A stretch of DNA of 64,000 nt from Tubulanus polymorphus (Eukaryota; Nemertea; Palaeonemertea; Tubulaniformes; Tubulanidae): NCBI RefSeq assembly GCF_964204645.1, contig NC_134025.1, positions 29,232,001 to 29,296,000 on the forward strand, given 5' to 3'. Shown one piece after another: positions 49,424 through 60,681 of this stretch. The position numbers were made by a program, and so were the translations under genes. How positions within the stretch are numbered: the stretch's first letter is position 1; each line of letters opens with the position of its first letter. The notes beneath the pieces were generated by a model. That model did not search any database. It was given only the letters and a program-made list of their open reading frames with translations, and was not told the origin of the DNA.

Positions 49424-50602
49424 ATGTCGAGAATAAATCGACAATATATTCCAGGATATGGACCGATACACCGAGCAGTGTACAGTGGTCCGGCGCATCC
49501 GCCGTGGGTACAACCAGATAACGATGTTATCATACTAGAACGGGAGAATGGCGAAACGCACGAAGATTTCGTGCGGTTAAAGAATAAAATCAACACGTTA
49601 CTTACTGAGAATATCGAACTCAGAGAAGATGTTATACGCGGTATTGAAAAGTCAAACGCATTACAAGCAGAGATTATCGAGTTAAGGGAAGAGAAAATAA
49701 CGATTCTTGCAGATTTACAGAATCAGGTTCAATCATTGATGCAACAGCAGGCAGATCTGCCTGCTAATTCAAATGCCAACGACGAGGTAGGCTATGGACT
49801 AATAGATATTTTCAAAAAATCTGCTGTAGGAGGCCTTCTTATACCAAATCTGATCATTCTGAATATATTTAAAGGTTTCTTCCGTATCACCAGAATCGGA
49901 AAGCACCGCTGGTACAAATAATACGTGTAAACATATTTGCGAAAGCATTCTTAGTTCGCTCATCATGAGGGGAGAATCGTGCAATGAAACTGAGAATCTT
50001 GAGTCAGATGTTTGTGAAGATCGTGTTGATTTAACAACTGAAATGGATAGTAATACAGTCCGGGATAATGTGAATGCGACGGAACTAGCGGAAGACGATG
50101 CGGTAGAGGATGTTACAGATGAGGCCGGTGAGGCGTTGTTGACATGGGAACAATTTGTACAGGAAATGACTGATCAATACCCGGCGACTATGTTCGGAAA
50201 TCCGCCTGAATTTATAATGATGGTATGTAGTCCCTGTGAACAATTGAAAGTTGAATTTTTAAACGCCAAACTTTACTTTCTAAACCTTACTAAACGCTAG
50301 TGAAATTTGAAAAATTACAGAATTATGACGAAAATGGCGGGGAAGGGGGAGAGATTTGGGAGGACAGCGACGGTTCACAGTCGACTGACGCGAATCTGAA
50401 TATAGAAACGACAGAAACCCGTGAAATTGCATCTACAGCTAGTTCGATAGAAGACTGTAATGTCGTCGGCCGACGAGAATCCCGAATCGAAAGAGGTCGT
50501 AGATTGTTTTTCGCTGCTTTTCGCTGGATTGTGTGGATATTACTGACAAACAGAGACAGTCAGATGTTCATATCTTCATTGTTGGCTGATATAAATCAAT
50601 AA
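49424..50602 (+). CDS. Coiled-coil, acidic protein of unknown function
   Basis: Not recognised. The best model has three exons, 49424..49786, 49875..50222 and 50321..50602, all phase 0, giving 330 residues. Residues 1-30 are a proline/tyrosine-rich head (YIPGYGPIHRAVYSG). About residues 35-110 are a strong coiled coil rich in Glu, Lys and Leu (LLTENIELREDVIRG). A long acidic linker follows (VCEDRVDLTTEMD), then LLTWEQFVQEMTDQYPATMF, another acidic stretch, and a C-terminal basic then hydrophobic segment (RRLFFAAFRWIVWILL) that may be a tail anchor. The first intron (88 nt) is the weakest part: without it, exon 1 would run on to a stop at 49921 and the rest would be a separate gene from an ATG at 49965. 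AATAAA overlaps the stop codon. Membrane-anchored coiled-coil adaptor is an inference only. Confidence 0.55.
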
Positions 50603-50603
50603 A
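50598..50603 (+). terminator. Poly(A) signal overlapping the stop codon
   Basis: AATAAA shares the TAA stop of the coiled-coil gene (50600..50602), implying a 3' UTR of only a few tens of bases if used. Confidence 0.4.
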
Positions 50604-51331
50604 CAACTTCAACGATAATCTTCTGTTTGTTCTATCTATTCTGTTTTTAGTTCGATTCAAAACCCATTATACAATTTCAAAGGTTAAAAGCGAAATTTAT
50701 TCCGCAAGAATAAAGAAGTTTCCAGTTTCTAGGCGCCATTTTGTGGCGGTCCCTCGAGGTCCCCATTGTTGCGATAATTTGCGCTCATTTTTAAAACATA
50801 CGTTTAGATTGAATATCATATAGTTCTGCAGTCCCTTGCTCGACGAAATCAGTTTATACACCATTTTAAAGGAAATGAAATGCAGATATTTGCTGGCGAT
50901 TCTTGGAATTTTTGAACGCAACAATGATGAACAGTGACGATGTGAAACCAAGGACCGCATATCTTAACCGCGCGTAAAAGAAATCGCAATATTTATTAAT
51001 TTTAAAATATCTAAGTATCTCTTAAAGCTGTATTTCCAATTTTCACAGAGGTTAAAGAGGGTTATTTGCAGTTTAAGCCTGCGTTTAATTTTAAGTAAGA
51101 TATACTCTAGAGACCATCGTCAGGTGTGTGATATCGGTATTTACAGATCTATTCTCCACGAGTGTGGCTATTCTAATAAACTCATCGTGTCATGACTGCT
51201 GAATACTGCACTGTGTATATATGGATTATTAGATTCTATCAGTAAACTTCATTAAATAATTTAATTAAGACGAATGATTATTCAGTAAATATCCAATAAT
51301 TCATTATTCATTGTTAACTTGCTTACTTACC
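50604..51331. other. Convergent intergenic spacer
   Basis: About 730 AT-rich bases between the 3' ends of the coiled-coil gene (+) and the cysteine-rich secreted gene (-). I see no gene or defined repeat. Confidence 0.55.
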
Positions 51332-52727
51332 TTACTTCACGCGGCCGGAGTTTCTATGAATAATTATAATAACTGCAAACTTTACCATACCTGAATTCTT
51401 ACGTGTTCACACATTTCACGGGGAACTAAACTGAACAAGCTTATTATATACATTGTTGTTATCGAATTTGAGGTTATCGTTATGTACTTACTTTCTCCTC
51501 CAAGACCAGAGAATATGATATCCGCCAAATCTGAAAATACGATAATTACTAACAAAGACCACTTGGATAGATTTACTCAGATTCTCATTGTCATCGATGA
51601 CTTACATATTTCGTCTCTCGCATAAAGTTTATATCTTGCGGTTTTGCTTATGCTACATTTGCTTAAGTCTTTGATATATCTGCAGTCTCTGGTAGTGCTT
51701 CCCTTTTTGACTAAGAACATCATACACACGTTTGGTCTCGTGTTGTAAAATTGTTGATTCTGATTGTTACAAGCGTCTGCGCAATTGCGTGGTACCAACC
51801 AGCTTTGAGTGCTCATTCCACCAGAATTACATTCAATATCATCCCTCGTGTACGGGAAAGCTTCGAGAGCCTCTGTATTCAATCGGAAAAAAATATCTAT
51901 CTGTTGATATTTGTATCATAGATAAAACCTCTTTTTCTGATCTTCTCTTTATTTCTTGGAGATTTCATTCTATGATCGAATGTGTATCCAGATTTTGACA
52001 ATATTATTGTCAGAAGACTCTTTCTTACCTTCGGTATCTATATTTTCATATTGTACAGGATCGCTTCTCGGCGAATTGGCTATGGATTCGAATCCACCTA
52101 TATCTGTCACATCAATAAATACATTATAAGTTTCAAAGTCCTTTTACGTTACGATTATATAGAATAAATTAACTGATTGAAAAAAATGAAATGAAACTTA
52201 CTCAGTTTGAACTTCGAGTAAATAACGCTGACACTTGAACTCCTTCGCGTGCAAGAAAGTTCGTCAATCAACTTATAACAGCCTCCTCCAGCTAACGGTT
52301 TGTAGAAGAATTTGTTACAGTTTTGGCCGTGTGGCCATTGTGACTGTTGACACTTAGCGGCACATTCATCAACAAGTGAATTTGGCGGGTTTGAATCATC
52401 CGGTTTTGGGTAGGTGTCCGTGCAAGTAACTCCACTTATCACAAACGGAAAATCATCGTGCAATTCCGAATGATCTGCAAAAACATTCGAAAAAGACTCA
52501 TGATATTATTATTTCAAGATATTTCCCTCGATATTGAATCTTTCTAGGAGAAACGACTACGAAAATGAGCAACATTTCACTCTGAATCCGATTAACAAAT
52601 TAGATACGATCCTCTTTAGAAACGACTTGGAAAAGAGCGAAGTCTATGTTTACCTACCTATTTGTCCAATTGTTCCTTTTTGCATCATCGTATATAATGA
52701 GAAAAATATAAACAGAGTCCCTACCAT
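51332..52727 (-). CDS. Secreted two-domain cysteine-rich protein (PAN/apple-like)
   Basis: Minus-strand exons 52727..52658, 52474..52202, 51872..51606, 51530..51492 and 51390..51332 join at phase 1 throughout, giving about 235 residues. Exon 1 is a signal peptide (MVGTLFIFFSLYTMM). Exons 2 and 3 each encode one homologous domain of about 90 residues with six cysteines in the order C, C-x3-C, C-x-x-F or C-x-M-F, C and C (for example DECAAKCQQSQW, CNKFFYKP, GGGCYKLIDELSC, versus RNCADACNNQNQ, CMMFLVKK, RDCRYIKDLSKC). The spacing resembles PAN/apple domains, which bind proteins or sugars, but the match is by pattern. The last two short exons are less certain; the final one ends in a hydrophobic FAVIIII run. 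Likely extracellular. Confidence 0.65.
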
Positions 52728-53821
52728 TTCAACAACCGACTATGACCTTACGTCATCAAATACTAGATTGTAATAATAGTCCAAACGTTTTGATTACGTC
52801 CTATTTGATAAACCATACATGACCCGCTCAATTGTGCATAAGAATTGAGTCTGAGCGTATCTTAAACGCGTTTACATTTAATACGACTAACGTATTTGAC
52901 TTAGAATTCTGTTGACTCGAATTCCAAATTCAATACTTCATTATCTGATATTGATTCAATGCGTAGTCACCAGGATAAGATATAATTAATGCTATAGAAC
53001 CTTCAAGCATATTGAGTATCGCTAGAATTATTCCAGTTCACATCAGTCATTACATTCTGGCATTTACATATACTTTAAATGAAGATAGGCTTTAGACTAA
53101 GTTTACTTTTTTGGTATATTTTGTCGGAATGTCCATAGATTTGCAACCAAACCAATGTACATAGCTATATTTATCAGACTGTTTCAACACTAGATAATCG
53201 CAAGGAACTGTTTAATACACACAAAATAATATGAAACATTGCACTCATTTTTTTCATCATTGTTACTACAAAAAATTTTAAGGAAAAAGCAAGTCGTATA
53301 TAATTTTCAAAGTTCATCGTGGATAGAGATATGAAGCATTCCGTTCAAGACTTTTTTTTTACATTTATCGAATAATAGCCAACATTAACCGTAACAGTCC
53401 TCACGCTTATTATAGCATGATTATGGGTATTAAAGATGATCATAGCATTGAACGTGAAATTACCACAATTTTCTGATAAAAATCTTTATTTACCCCGATT
53501 AAGGCAGCACGAAATGTCGCAGAAAATGCCCATTACGTTCTGTCTCATTGAATACATTATTTCTTTTTTTTCTTTACGCTTCGCTAAGCTTGATCTGCGC
53601 TGATTTCCTGTGGGATTAAAACTAATATATCAATTAAATTGCAATATCCATACGTCTGTAGACCTGCAGTATATAAATCAAGATTTATATTGTTTGCGAA
53701 TCGGTCACGAAATTGCTATAAAATCTACATTCAGACGTGCATTCGATGATAGGTTACGCAGTGACACGGTCGTATTTCCAGCTAACCATTTTTACAGTAT
53801 TTTTTATTGTTTATTGTAACA
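52728..53821. other. Divergent spacer upstream of the LRRC74-like gene
   Basis: About 1.1 kb of AT-rich sequence between the secreted cysteine-rich gene (-) and the LRRC74-like gene (+). The promoters must lie here. No coding region or clear repeat is visible. Confidence 0.5.
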
Positions 53822-56800
53822 ATGGCCGCTTTCTCGAGGGACTGTTGCGCATGTCATTCCTCCGTGACGTCACCAACACGACCGGGCAAACGAATGATTT
53901 TACCTGCGCTTTCGAAGACAATCTCATGGCGCCGGGTAAACCCACCAGATTTTTTGGACATATTTCACGCCGAATTTCACGAAGCCGAATTGTATAAATA
54001 TCGAAAACATAATCGACGTAAAAATAATTATTTCATGGTTTCGAAAGATGAAAACGCGGATCGGGAAAATCTCGTTCCACGATGTCCCGGACGATTGAAC
54101 TGGAATTTAGAATATGGGATTAAAGAATTAGACATTGACGGAAGCGAATACGAAACTGACCTCGAGACCGAAGTCGAAGGTAAGAAAGTACATTTCAACT
54201 TGATCTTTAACACTATTTGACTTAATAAACTATTGTTTGATTTACTTTAAAAGAGTCTATTCTAAAGAAAACTAATGAAACGCCTCTAGAAGAGTATCGC
54301 TATAAGAAAGCATGTCAGAAATACGATGTTATACCGGCATCTTACTACATAAAACACCGCGAAAATAAGGAATTCAGTATGCGACATCGCAGTTTAGGAG
54401 CTGAGGGAACGAGGGCTCTTGCGAAAGGTCTTAAGGTTAGTAGAGATAATGCGCATGTAGAATTTTGTATAGAGAACTAAGGCGCTTTATATGTATTACG
54501 TTTGTTGATTTAAGTTGAACACAATGATGGAGAAAATAAGTTTACGAGATAACTGGATGCAAGGAGAAGGTTTAACGGGACTAGTCGACTCGCTTAAAGA
54601 CAACGTCTACATAACCGAATTGGTATGTCTACATTTATTGACGCATTGTCCAAATCTAGTAGAAAGTAATTAAAGTTTCCCACGGTCGTTCGGCATGGTC
54701 TTTATGTTTGTTGGACTCAATTTCAACGACTCGTAAGATAAATCTCTTATCAAACATTGAAATATTCATACATTTTATTGATGTCGACCTCGATGAGTTT
54801 CACATCATTGAACCTGATATCGTGTCAAACGTTAAGAATTAATAGTGTGTTACAGACTTGGTTCCAGTGTTTGGCTGCCTCCACGCACCGTCAGACTAAA
54901 TGTTAATAACAACTTCTTCCGATATTTTCTACGCGCGTTAAACCATTGTTTAGCTTCGATAAAGAAACTCAGTGAATTTATAGTTTGACTGGATTAATTA
55001 CATACAGAGTGTGAGAATTTATTACCTTAATTATCACACGATATTACACCGACTGTTGAGAATGACCTACGTTGTTATCGTATAAATTCGATAGTGCAAA
55101 AAGGTACAATATTTGCTGAATAAAAAAGTATGATTTTCAGGACCTTTCGGAGAATAACATTGCGAGTATGGGCGCTTACTCTTTATGTAAAATGATGGCC
55201 GAGAATAAGTCAGTGATCAGCCTCAATCTATCAGGTATTAGATAATACTAAAACCTTTTAAGATGTAACCGTTATTTCCTGTTCTTAATCGGTACACACG
55301 ACACGATACAATCTGTTTGCAGGCAACTGTTTTCGTGATGTGGACTCGCTATTTTTTAGAAATATGCTGATGGTAGGAAACTCTTGTACCTTGTGATTTT
55401 ACATGTTCATTGAGTCTATACATCATTCGTTAAATTGCACTTAAACTGCTACGAATTTTGATTTCGATGTGAACTGAACTCAGTCTTTGACTCGATAAAT
55501 TGCTATAAAACGCACTACCCACTTAACGATTAGGTGTGATATCGTCTGGAGATTCTTGCATTTTAATATCCGTATTCTTGGCAATGAGGAGTTAGCATTG
55601 ATGTTCATTCATTCATATCGAAATGGAAATTGTTTTTGGCGGGATTATTCTAGCAAGAGTTTAAATAATCAATTTAGGAAAATTCAACGCTGCATCATTT
55701 AAACTTGTCACACAACGGATTCGAAGATTTTGCAGGCAAATATTTTGGAGAGGCTTTATCAGGAAATAAATGTCTAGTAACGTTAGATTTGAGCTGGAAT
55801 AGAATACGAAGACATAGCGCCGTTTTATTAGTCACAGGACTTAAGGTTCGTTTTATTATAGTTTTTGTCAGCTCTTCGAGAAATAGCCTTCGAACATTTA
55901 TGAAAGCGTATATTTACAGACTAACAAAAGTTTGCAGCGTCTGAACGTGAAAATGAACGGTTTTGGTTGTGATGGAACGGACGCATTATCTCAAGTTCTG
56001 ATGAATAATTCGACGCTTAAGAATTTAGATCTCAGCTGTAATCGTATATCATTCGTGGCTACGAGGAACTTAAGTAGAGCTCTGACGACTCAACGGTGTC
56101 AGATTCAGATCCTAAAGGTCTGTAACTCGGGAAACTTATGGACAGATATTTTCGTTTTATTTCAATCTAACTATGTATATTTCATACTATTGAGCTTTGA
56201 TATTGTAGTTGTGTAGGAATCCTATTTTACCAGATGGCGCTATGTTCTTATTAAATGCCGTAGATGAAAATAGCAGTTCGCGAATTCAGATTCTAGACTT
56301 ATCGGCAAGTATTCTCCCGCGCGACTGTTAGATTTCTTCATTTGAAATGTATATACCTAAGCGTGGCGATAACGTATCGTTTTCATTTTCGATCATTTAT
56401 CAGCATTGCTACGTTAACAAAGATTTCGTAGAGAAGAAAGAAAAATTGATGAAATCGCGCCAGATTTCGATACTCCACGGATATGTTATTCGAGGTAAAA
56501 TACCTGGATTACAGTCCCGGGTAACTGAGTTAGACTATCTAGACATGTATCGCAGACATCCTATGACTAAAATGAAGGAGTTTTCTGAGAAAGCCGGACT
56601 GCGCATGGTCGATATATTCCGACAATTCGATCGCGACCAAAACCTGAAATTGACTCGAAAAGAAATAGTCAGTGGAATTAAAGTAAGTTGATCTCGTATT
56701 TGTCCACAGCGATACGACGTGCTAAAATGGATAACTCGTGATTTTATTCGTGGTTATCTTCGTGTAACACTTTATTTGAATCATAATTTCCATAATTCGT

Positions 56801-59394
56801 ATCAGTATTTTTTCAGGTAAGAATATTTCAATTTTCACAATTAACAGCTTCACGATAAAGAATCAGATATGCACCTAACAGTCTCTTTGACGTTTGATAT
56901 CGCTACAAGAACTATAGCAATACACTTCTAATACCTTTACTTGCTTTAACGTTGTACAGGCACTTTTTATACCGAGTACCGTTTACACATTAGTCAAGTA
57001 ACAAATCCAGATATTTCTTTAAGCGGTTTGGTAAAGGTAGTTTGTAAATACCCCTCGGTAACTGGTGTTTGTCGTTTAGTTCATCACGAATCAAACAACG
57101 ACAAAGATGGCTTAAACTACACGGATGATGATAGCGATCTTGCGGAATAAGTGTTCTCCATTTCGGGTGTGACGGTTTATACAAATCCTCTTTCAGTCTG
57201 TTGTCAATTGCCTGAACGCAAATTCGACGCACGGCACGAACGAGATATTTCAAACACGTTTCGATGTCATCCAACTCTGTGGCTGTTCTTTTCACGAAAT
57301 ACATCGTCGTCAATAGAACTTCAACGGCGTCGTTATACTCATCGAGATAAACCGCCGAATTCACTACAGCTCCGTATCTCAATAACAACAGTACTATTTC
57401 AGGTTGACGATATCTACACGACAGCGCTAATGGCGTCTCGTTGCCTACCATCAGAGTATCAATGAATCGTGTACGGGTTCCATTTGAGGTGAAATTTAAG
57501 TCGCTTCCGAAGTGTAGAAAGTATTCGACTTTCTGTAGGAAACTGTGACGTTTTGAGTTGTGAAGAAATGAGTTTACGTGGATTTCATCGAATAAAACGT
57601 GAAAGCTTTCGGTGAAACGCCAGTATTCCAGCATCAATCCTTGTACATTACTTGTACAACGATGGTTGTACTTCCAGCATAGATAAAACAGCGCACATTT
57701 TAGGAATTTGTAGCAATATTTATGACTGGAATTTCTACCTGACGAATATTGCAATAAGTCACTACATAAACGCCCGATTGATGTTTGGCATTTGATTTGA
57801 GTTACCATGAATGATTGGATCACCATATCTTCTTGGAATGGATTCATACTTCTTGTCGGAAGACTCTCCATGTACCTCTGTAGGCAATCGAAATAATTAA
57901 AACGATGTTTTAGCCGCATGTTTGTGTGTGTTTTGCAATGTATAACCATTTTCAGATTCAAAATTTAGTTACTATGGATATGAAACTATTTTCTAGGAAC
58001 TGATGAACCTCGGGAAATCAATATCGTAGCAACGGTGTCCATGGAAAGATAATGGCGAACGTGGAGTGATAACAGGCTGTTTTCCCGTGCGAAATCAAGG
58101 GTAATGGCCCTAGGAACAATTGCAAACTGGCTCTGTAAGTCTAATCTAAACGAAAATGATGGAATCTCTGAATCGCTCTACCCATACCTCGTGGAAACAT
58201 TGTCAGAGGCAGTGATAGACGGTATTTTCAATCTCAATGAAACCATCCCCTGGACACCACTCCCCGCTTCTTGGGTGTTCGCCGCCGCAAGTGCTAACTT
58301 CGTATTTCCGACATTCTGGAATGATATCGCTGATCTGAGAGTCGGTACAATCGTGAAATGGCTGCTGAAATTTGCCGGATTGTTTGCCTTATTCAACTAT
58401 GTTTGGATTCCTTTGAATAAGCTCGTTAGATGCTACATACAAACCTCGCAACCGGATCTGTTACGATGTCTGCCGTTGATCGTTCTAGTCTTCGCTTTCT
58501 TCGTACTATTCATGTCTACCGTATACAATGGTATGATCAAGATACGTTCTTCATTTCGCCCAAAAACCGGCAGTCGAAATATCTCGAGAATCGTGACAAG
58601 CAAGACGACACCTGATCAGACCACTACCACACACACAGTGACTCGTGCAGATGAGCGCGAACCGACCGATCTATTAGACAGAAGACTTACTAGATCGGGC
58701 AGAACTTATGGACGATTTTCTAAATAAATCTTACTTCTGTAACGGAACGAACGGAAAATAAAATATTCATGTTATACATTTTGATACCAGGAAAATAATG
58801 ACGTCTTCCTCTTGTTTCCCCTCCAAACATAATGTATTAGGAAGTTTGAAAGAAAAGCGACACAAAATACCTGATTTCAACTCGAAAATTAACGCATTTC
58901 GACTTATCATTTAACATGTAATTTTCAAATATGTATATGATCTATTGAAACACAGAACAGATATCTAAATATTGTTCAAATTTGGTAACAATGCTTCTTT
59001 AAAGTGACTGTGTGTGATATGGCGCATTCAAAATGTGCATATATTGAATCTTACAGGTAAAAAAGATACCCATGAGTGAAGCCGATGTAGATGCATTACT
59101 TGATATTCTCGATATCAACAACGATGGCGTCGTCGACTTCGCGTAGGTTCTTGAATTATTCTTGATTTCTATTTGGCAACGGGTTCAGTCTATCTAGTCT
59201 AATCTATTCGTTTATTTCTTATTCACAGAGAACTGGTAAAAGGCGACAAAGACCACAGAGAACTAAAGCGTAAAGCGCAGGCAATTCAGCGTAAAATGGA
59301 AACAAAAAGACGCAGAGAAGCGAACAGAAAGAAACAGCATGATGAAGCAGCTCTAGCAGATACAAATGAAGAAGCAGTAACCCAACAACCGTAG
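53822..59394 (+). CDS. LRRC74-like leucine-rich repeat and EF-hand protein
   Basis: Homolog of vertebrate LRRC74A/B, intracellular proteins with ribonuclease-inhibitor-type leucine-rich repeats. Eleven exons, 53822..54179, 54254..54435, 54515..54622, 55141..55234, 55323..55372, 55678..55845, 55920..56117, 56209..56304, 56404..56682, 59057..59142 and 59229..59394, join to about 594 residues. After a basic/acidic head comes YRYKKACQKYDVIPASYYI, typical of the family, then about eight repeats (ITELDLSENNI, VISLNLSGNCF, LVTLDLSWNRI, LKNLDLSCNRI). Two EF-hand loops follow, FDRDQNLKLTRKE in exon 9 and DINNDGVVDFAE across exons 10 and 11, both with the expected acidic positions. The C-terminus is a basic helix. 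Exon 8 uses a GC donor (GCAAGT at 56305). Intron 9 (2.4 kb) contains two other genes. Confidence 0.88.
56990..57949 (-). CDS. ASB17-like ankyrin and SOCS-box protein, nested and intronless
   Basis: A single 960-nt frame, 319 residues, inside intron 9 of the LRRC74-like gene on the opposite strand. The start is the first ATG (57949..57947); residues upstream need a non-ATG start. The middle contains an ankyrin-type segment (ETPLALSCRYRQPEIVLLLL, then RYGAVVNSAVY), and the C-terminus a SOCS box (CSLSHLCRCLIRDEL, LPRGIYKLPLPNRLKKYL), the elongin B/C and cullin-5 binding module of ubiquitin ligases. Overall length and the DRYHHPCSLSHLCR junction resemble ASB17. The target is unknown. Head to head with the membrane protein at 58104, 154 nt apart. 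Confidence 0.82.
   Translation of the reverse strand: MVIHCKTHTNMRLKHRFNYFDCLQRYMESLPTRSMNPFQEDMVIQSFMVTQIKCQTSIGRLCSDLLQYSSGRNSSHKYCYKFLKCALFYLCWKYNHRCTSNVQGLMLEYWRFTESFHVLFDEIHVNSFLHNSKRHSFLQKVEYFLHFGSDLNFTSNGTRTRFIDTLMVGNETPLALSCRYRQPEIVLLLLRYGAVVNSAVYLDEYNDAVEVLLTTMYFVKRTATELDDIETCLKYLVRAVRRICVQAIDNRLKEDLYKPSHPKWRTLIPQDRYHHPCSLSHLCRCLIRDELNDKHQLPRGIYKLPLPNRLKKYLDLLLD
58104..58727 (+). CDS. Predicted two-helix membrane protein, unknown, nested
   Basis: Not recognised. A single 207-residue frame from an ATG at 58104, inside intron 9 of the LRRC74-like gene on the same strand. It has an N-terminal amphipathic part (MALGTIANWLCKS), a tryptophan-rich segment (NETIPWTPLPASWVFAAAS), two hydrophobic stretches likely to span a membrane (IVKWLLKFAGLFALFNYVW and LPLIVLVFAFFVLFMSTVY) and a basic, Thr-rich, presumably cytosolic tail ending GRTYGRFSK. 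Codon use is like that of neighbouring genes and AATAAA signals follow, which supports a real gene over chance. It is also possible that parts belong to an alternative LRRC74-like transcript. Confidence 0.6.
   Translation: MALGTIANWLCKSNLNENDGISESLYPYLVETLSEAVIDGIFNLNETIPWTPLPASWVFAAASANFVFPTFWNDIADLRVGTIVKWLLKFAGLFALFNYVWIPLNKLVRCYIQTSQPDLLRCLPLIVLVFAFFVLFMSTVYNGMIKIRSSFRPKTGSRNISRIVTSKTTPDQTTTTHTVTRADEREPTDLLDRRLTRSGRTYGRFSK
58757..58762 (+). terminator. Poly(A) signal of the nested membrane-protein gene
   Basis: AATAAA 30 nt after the stop; another AATAAA overlaps the stop codon at 58723..58728. Confidence 0.5.
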
Positions 59395-59496
59395 ATTCGA
59401 AAAACAAGTTAAAACATAGCTGCAAAGCAGCGATAACGGGTTTTCTGGATGCATGTGATCGAAAGGAAAAATTAATTACCGGGTATTCGATGGAAA

Positions 59497-59502
59497 AATA
59501 AA
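59497..59502 (+). terminator. Poly(A) signal of the LRRC74-like gene
   Basis: AATAAA about 100 nt after the TAG stop at 59392..59394. Confidence 0.6.
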
Positions 59503-60681
59503 ATGAGATGATTTGGATATTATCGGAGCAATCCTCTTTTTGGTTGAATGGTCTAACCCCAGTATAGTCCCCGTGATTTGGAAATTCTCGGAGCCCTCCT
59601 TTATTTACTTACTAAATGACGTCACAAACTGTTATTTCGCCGTTGCTTGTTGTCTAACAATTCAATTCAATTCTTTATTTACAGTAACCTAATACGTAAT
59701 TTTAAGTTTCAAATAGGATGGAAAGTACATTCAGACAATCTGTTGGTTCAGAGAGACCGTTATTACAGTATCAATTTATACATTTCGTTTCGAAGCTGTC
59801 AGTTGCCGAATCTGAATGAAGATGAATTTTATTTGACGAAATCGGCGGAAAATAAATGATAATAATAATAATCAACAGAATTTCAAGAGGGTTTTCGACG
59901 AAAGTCAGAAAACCCTAATGAAAGATTAAATGAAATAATGCAATAAATACGTATCTATACATATCATGATATCTTCTTAATTAATATCATTTCTTTGCAA
60001 AGATCGATTCATAGTGGAATTCTAGACCTCTCAATGTATCATGTATTATTTGCTCTATGGAAGTAAGTGGATATTTGTAACGTTCAATAATTATCAAGTC
60101 GTCTAATTGATAATCGTTTTGCGCGTGTTCGTGGCGCAAAGGTCTAATTTCACCTACGCGTAAAAATGATAGAAAACGGTTCCCATGACATTGGCTGCCA
60201 TGGCTACTGGTATAATATTCATTGGTGATGTATGATTGTCAGAGAGTGATCTCGCTTATAGTTTTTTGTTTAAGATAAGATAATAGTGGCTGCACTGAGG
60301 GACGACGTGTACACGGAAGTTTATTCATTATCACACACACACCCGAGGTTCAGCCCAAGTGAAAAAGTGCTAAAATCACGAGGAACAACGCGTATATATA
60401 TATACAACCAACGAATGATTTATTGTTCATACTTTTTGATGTTCAAGAAAATCCTTTCACTAAATATAACAAATAACATTATTCCTGAAGATGACTATAA
60501 GAATGGTCGAAACGTAGAAAATAAATCATTAACTATTGGAAACCTTTTCTTTCTGATATGTGAGATTTTCTACATTACTAAATATATATAACACTGCAAA
60601 ATTCAATCACATCTAATCAATAATCGTTACGTATATAAACTCATACGAATGCCTGGATTTGACCATAAACAGGACCCGACT
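59503..60681. other. Convergent intergenic spacer
   Basis: About 1.2 kb of AT-rich sequence between the LRRC74-like gene (+) and the ankyrin gene (-). Near 60485 a short segment (CTGAAGATGACTATAAGAAT then GGTCGAAACGT) resembles the conserved tails of some invertebrate retroelements, which is a weak lead. A minus-strand AATAAA at 60424..60419 could serve the ankyrin gene. Confidence 0.45.

Noticed and set aside
60286-60591. 101-residue plus-strand open frame
   Set aside because: Non-ATG start, repeat-like and AT-rich content; the tail resembles retroelement ends.
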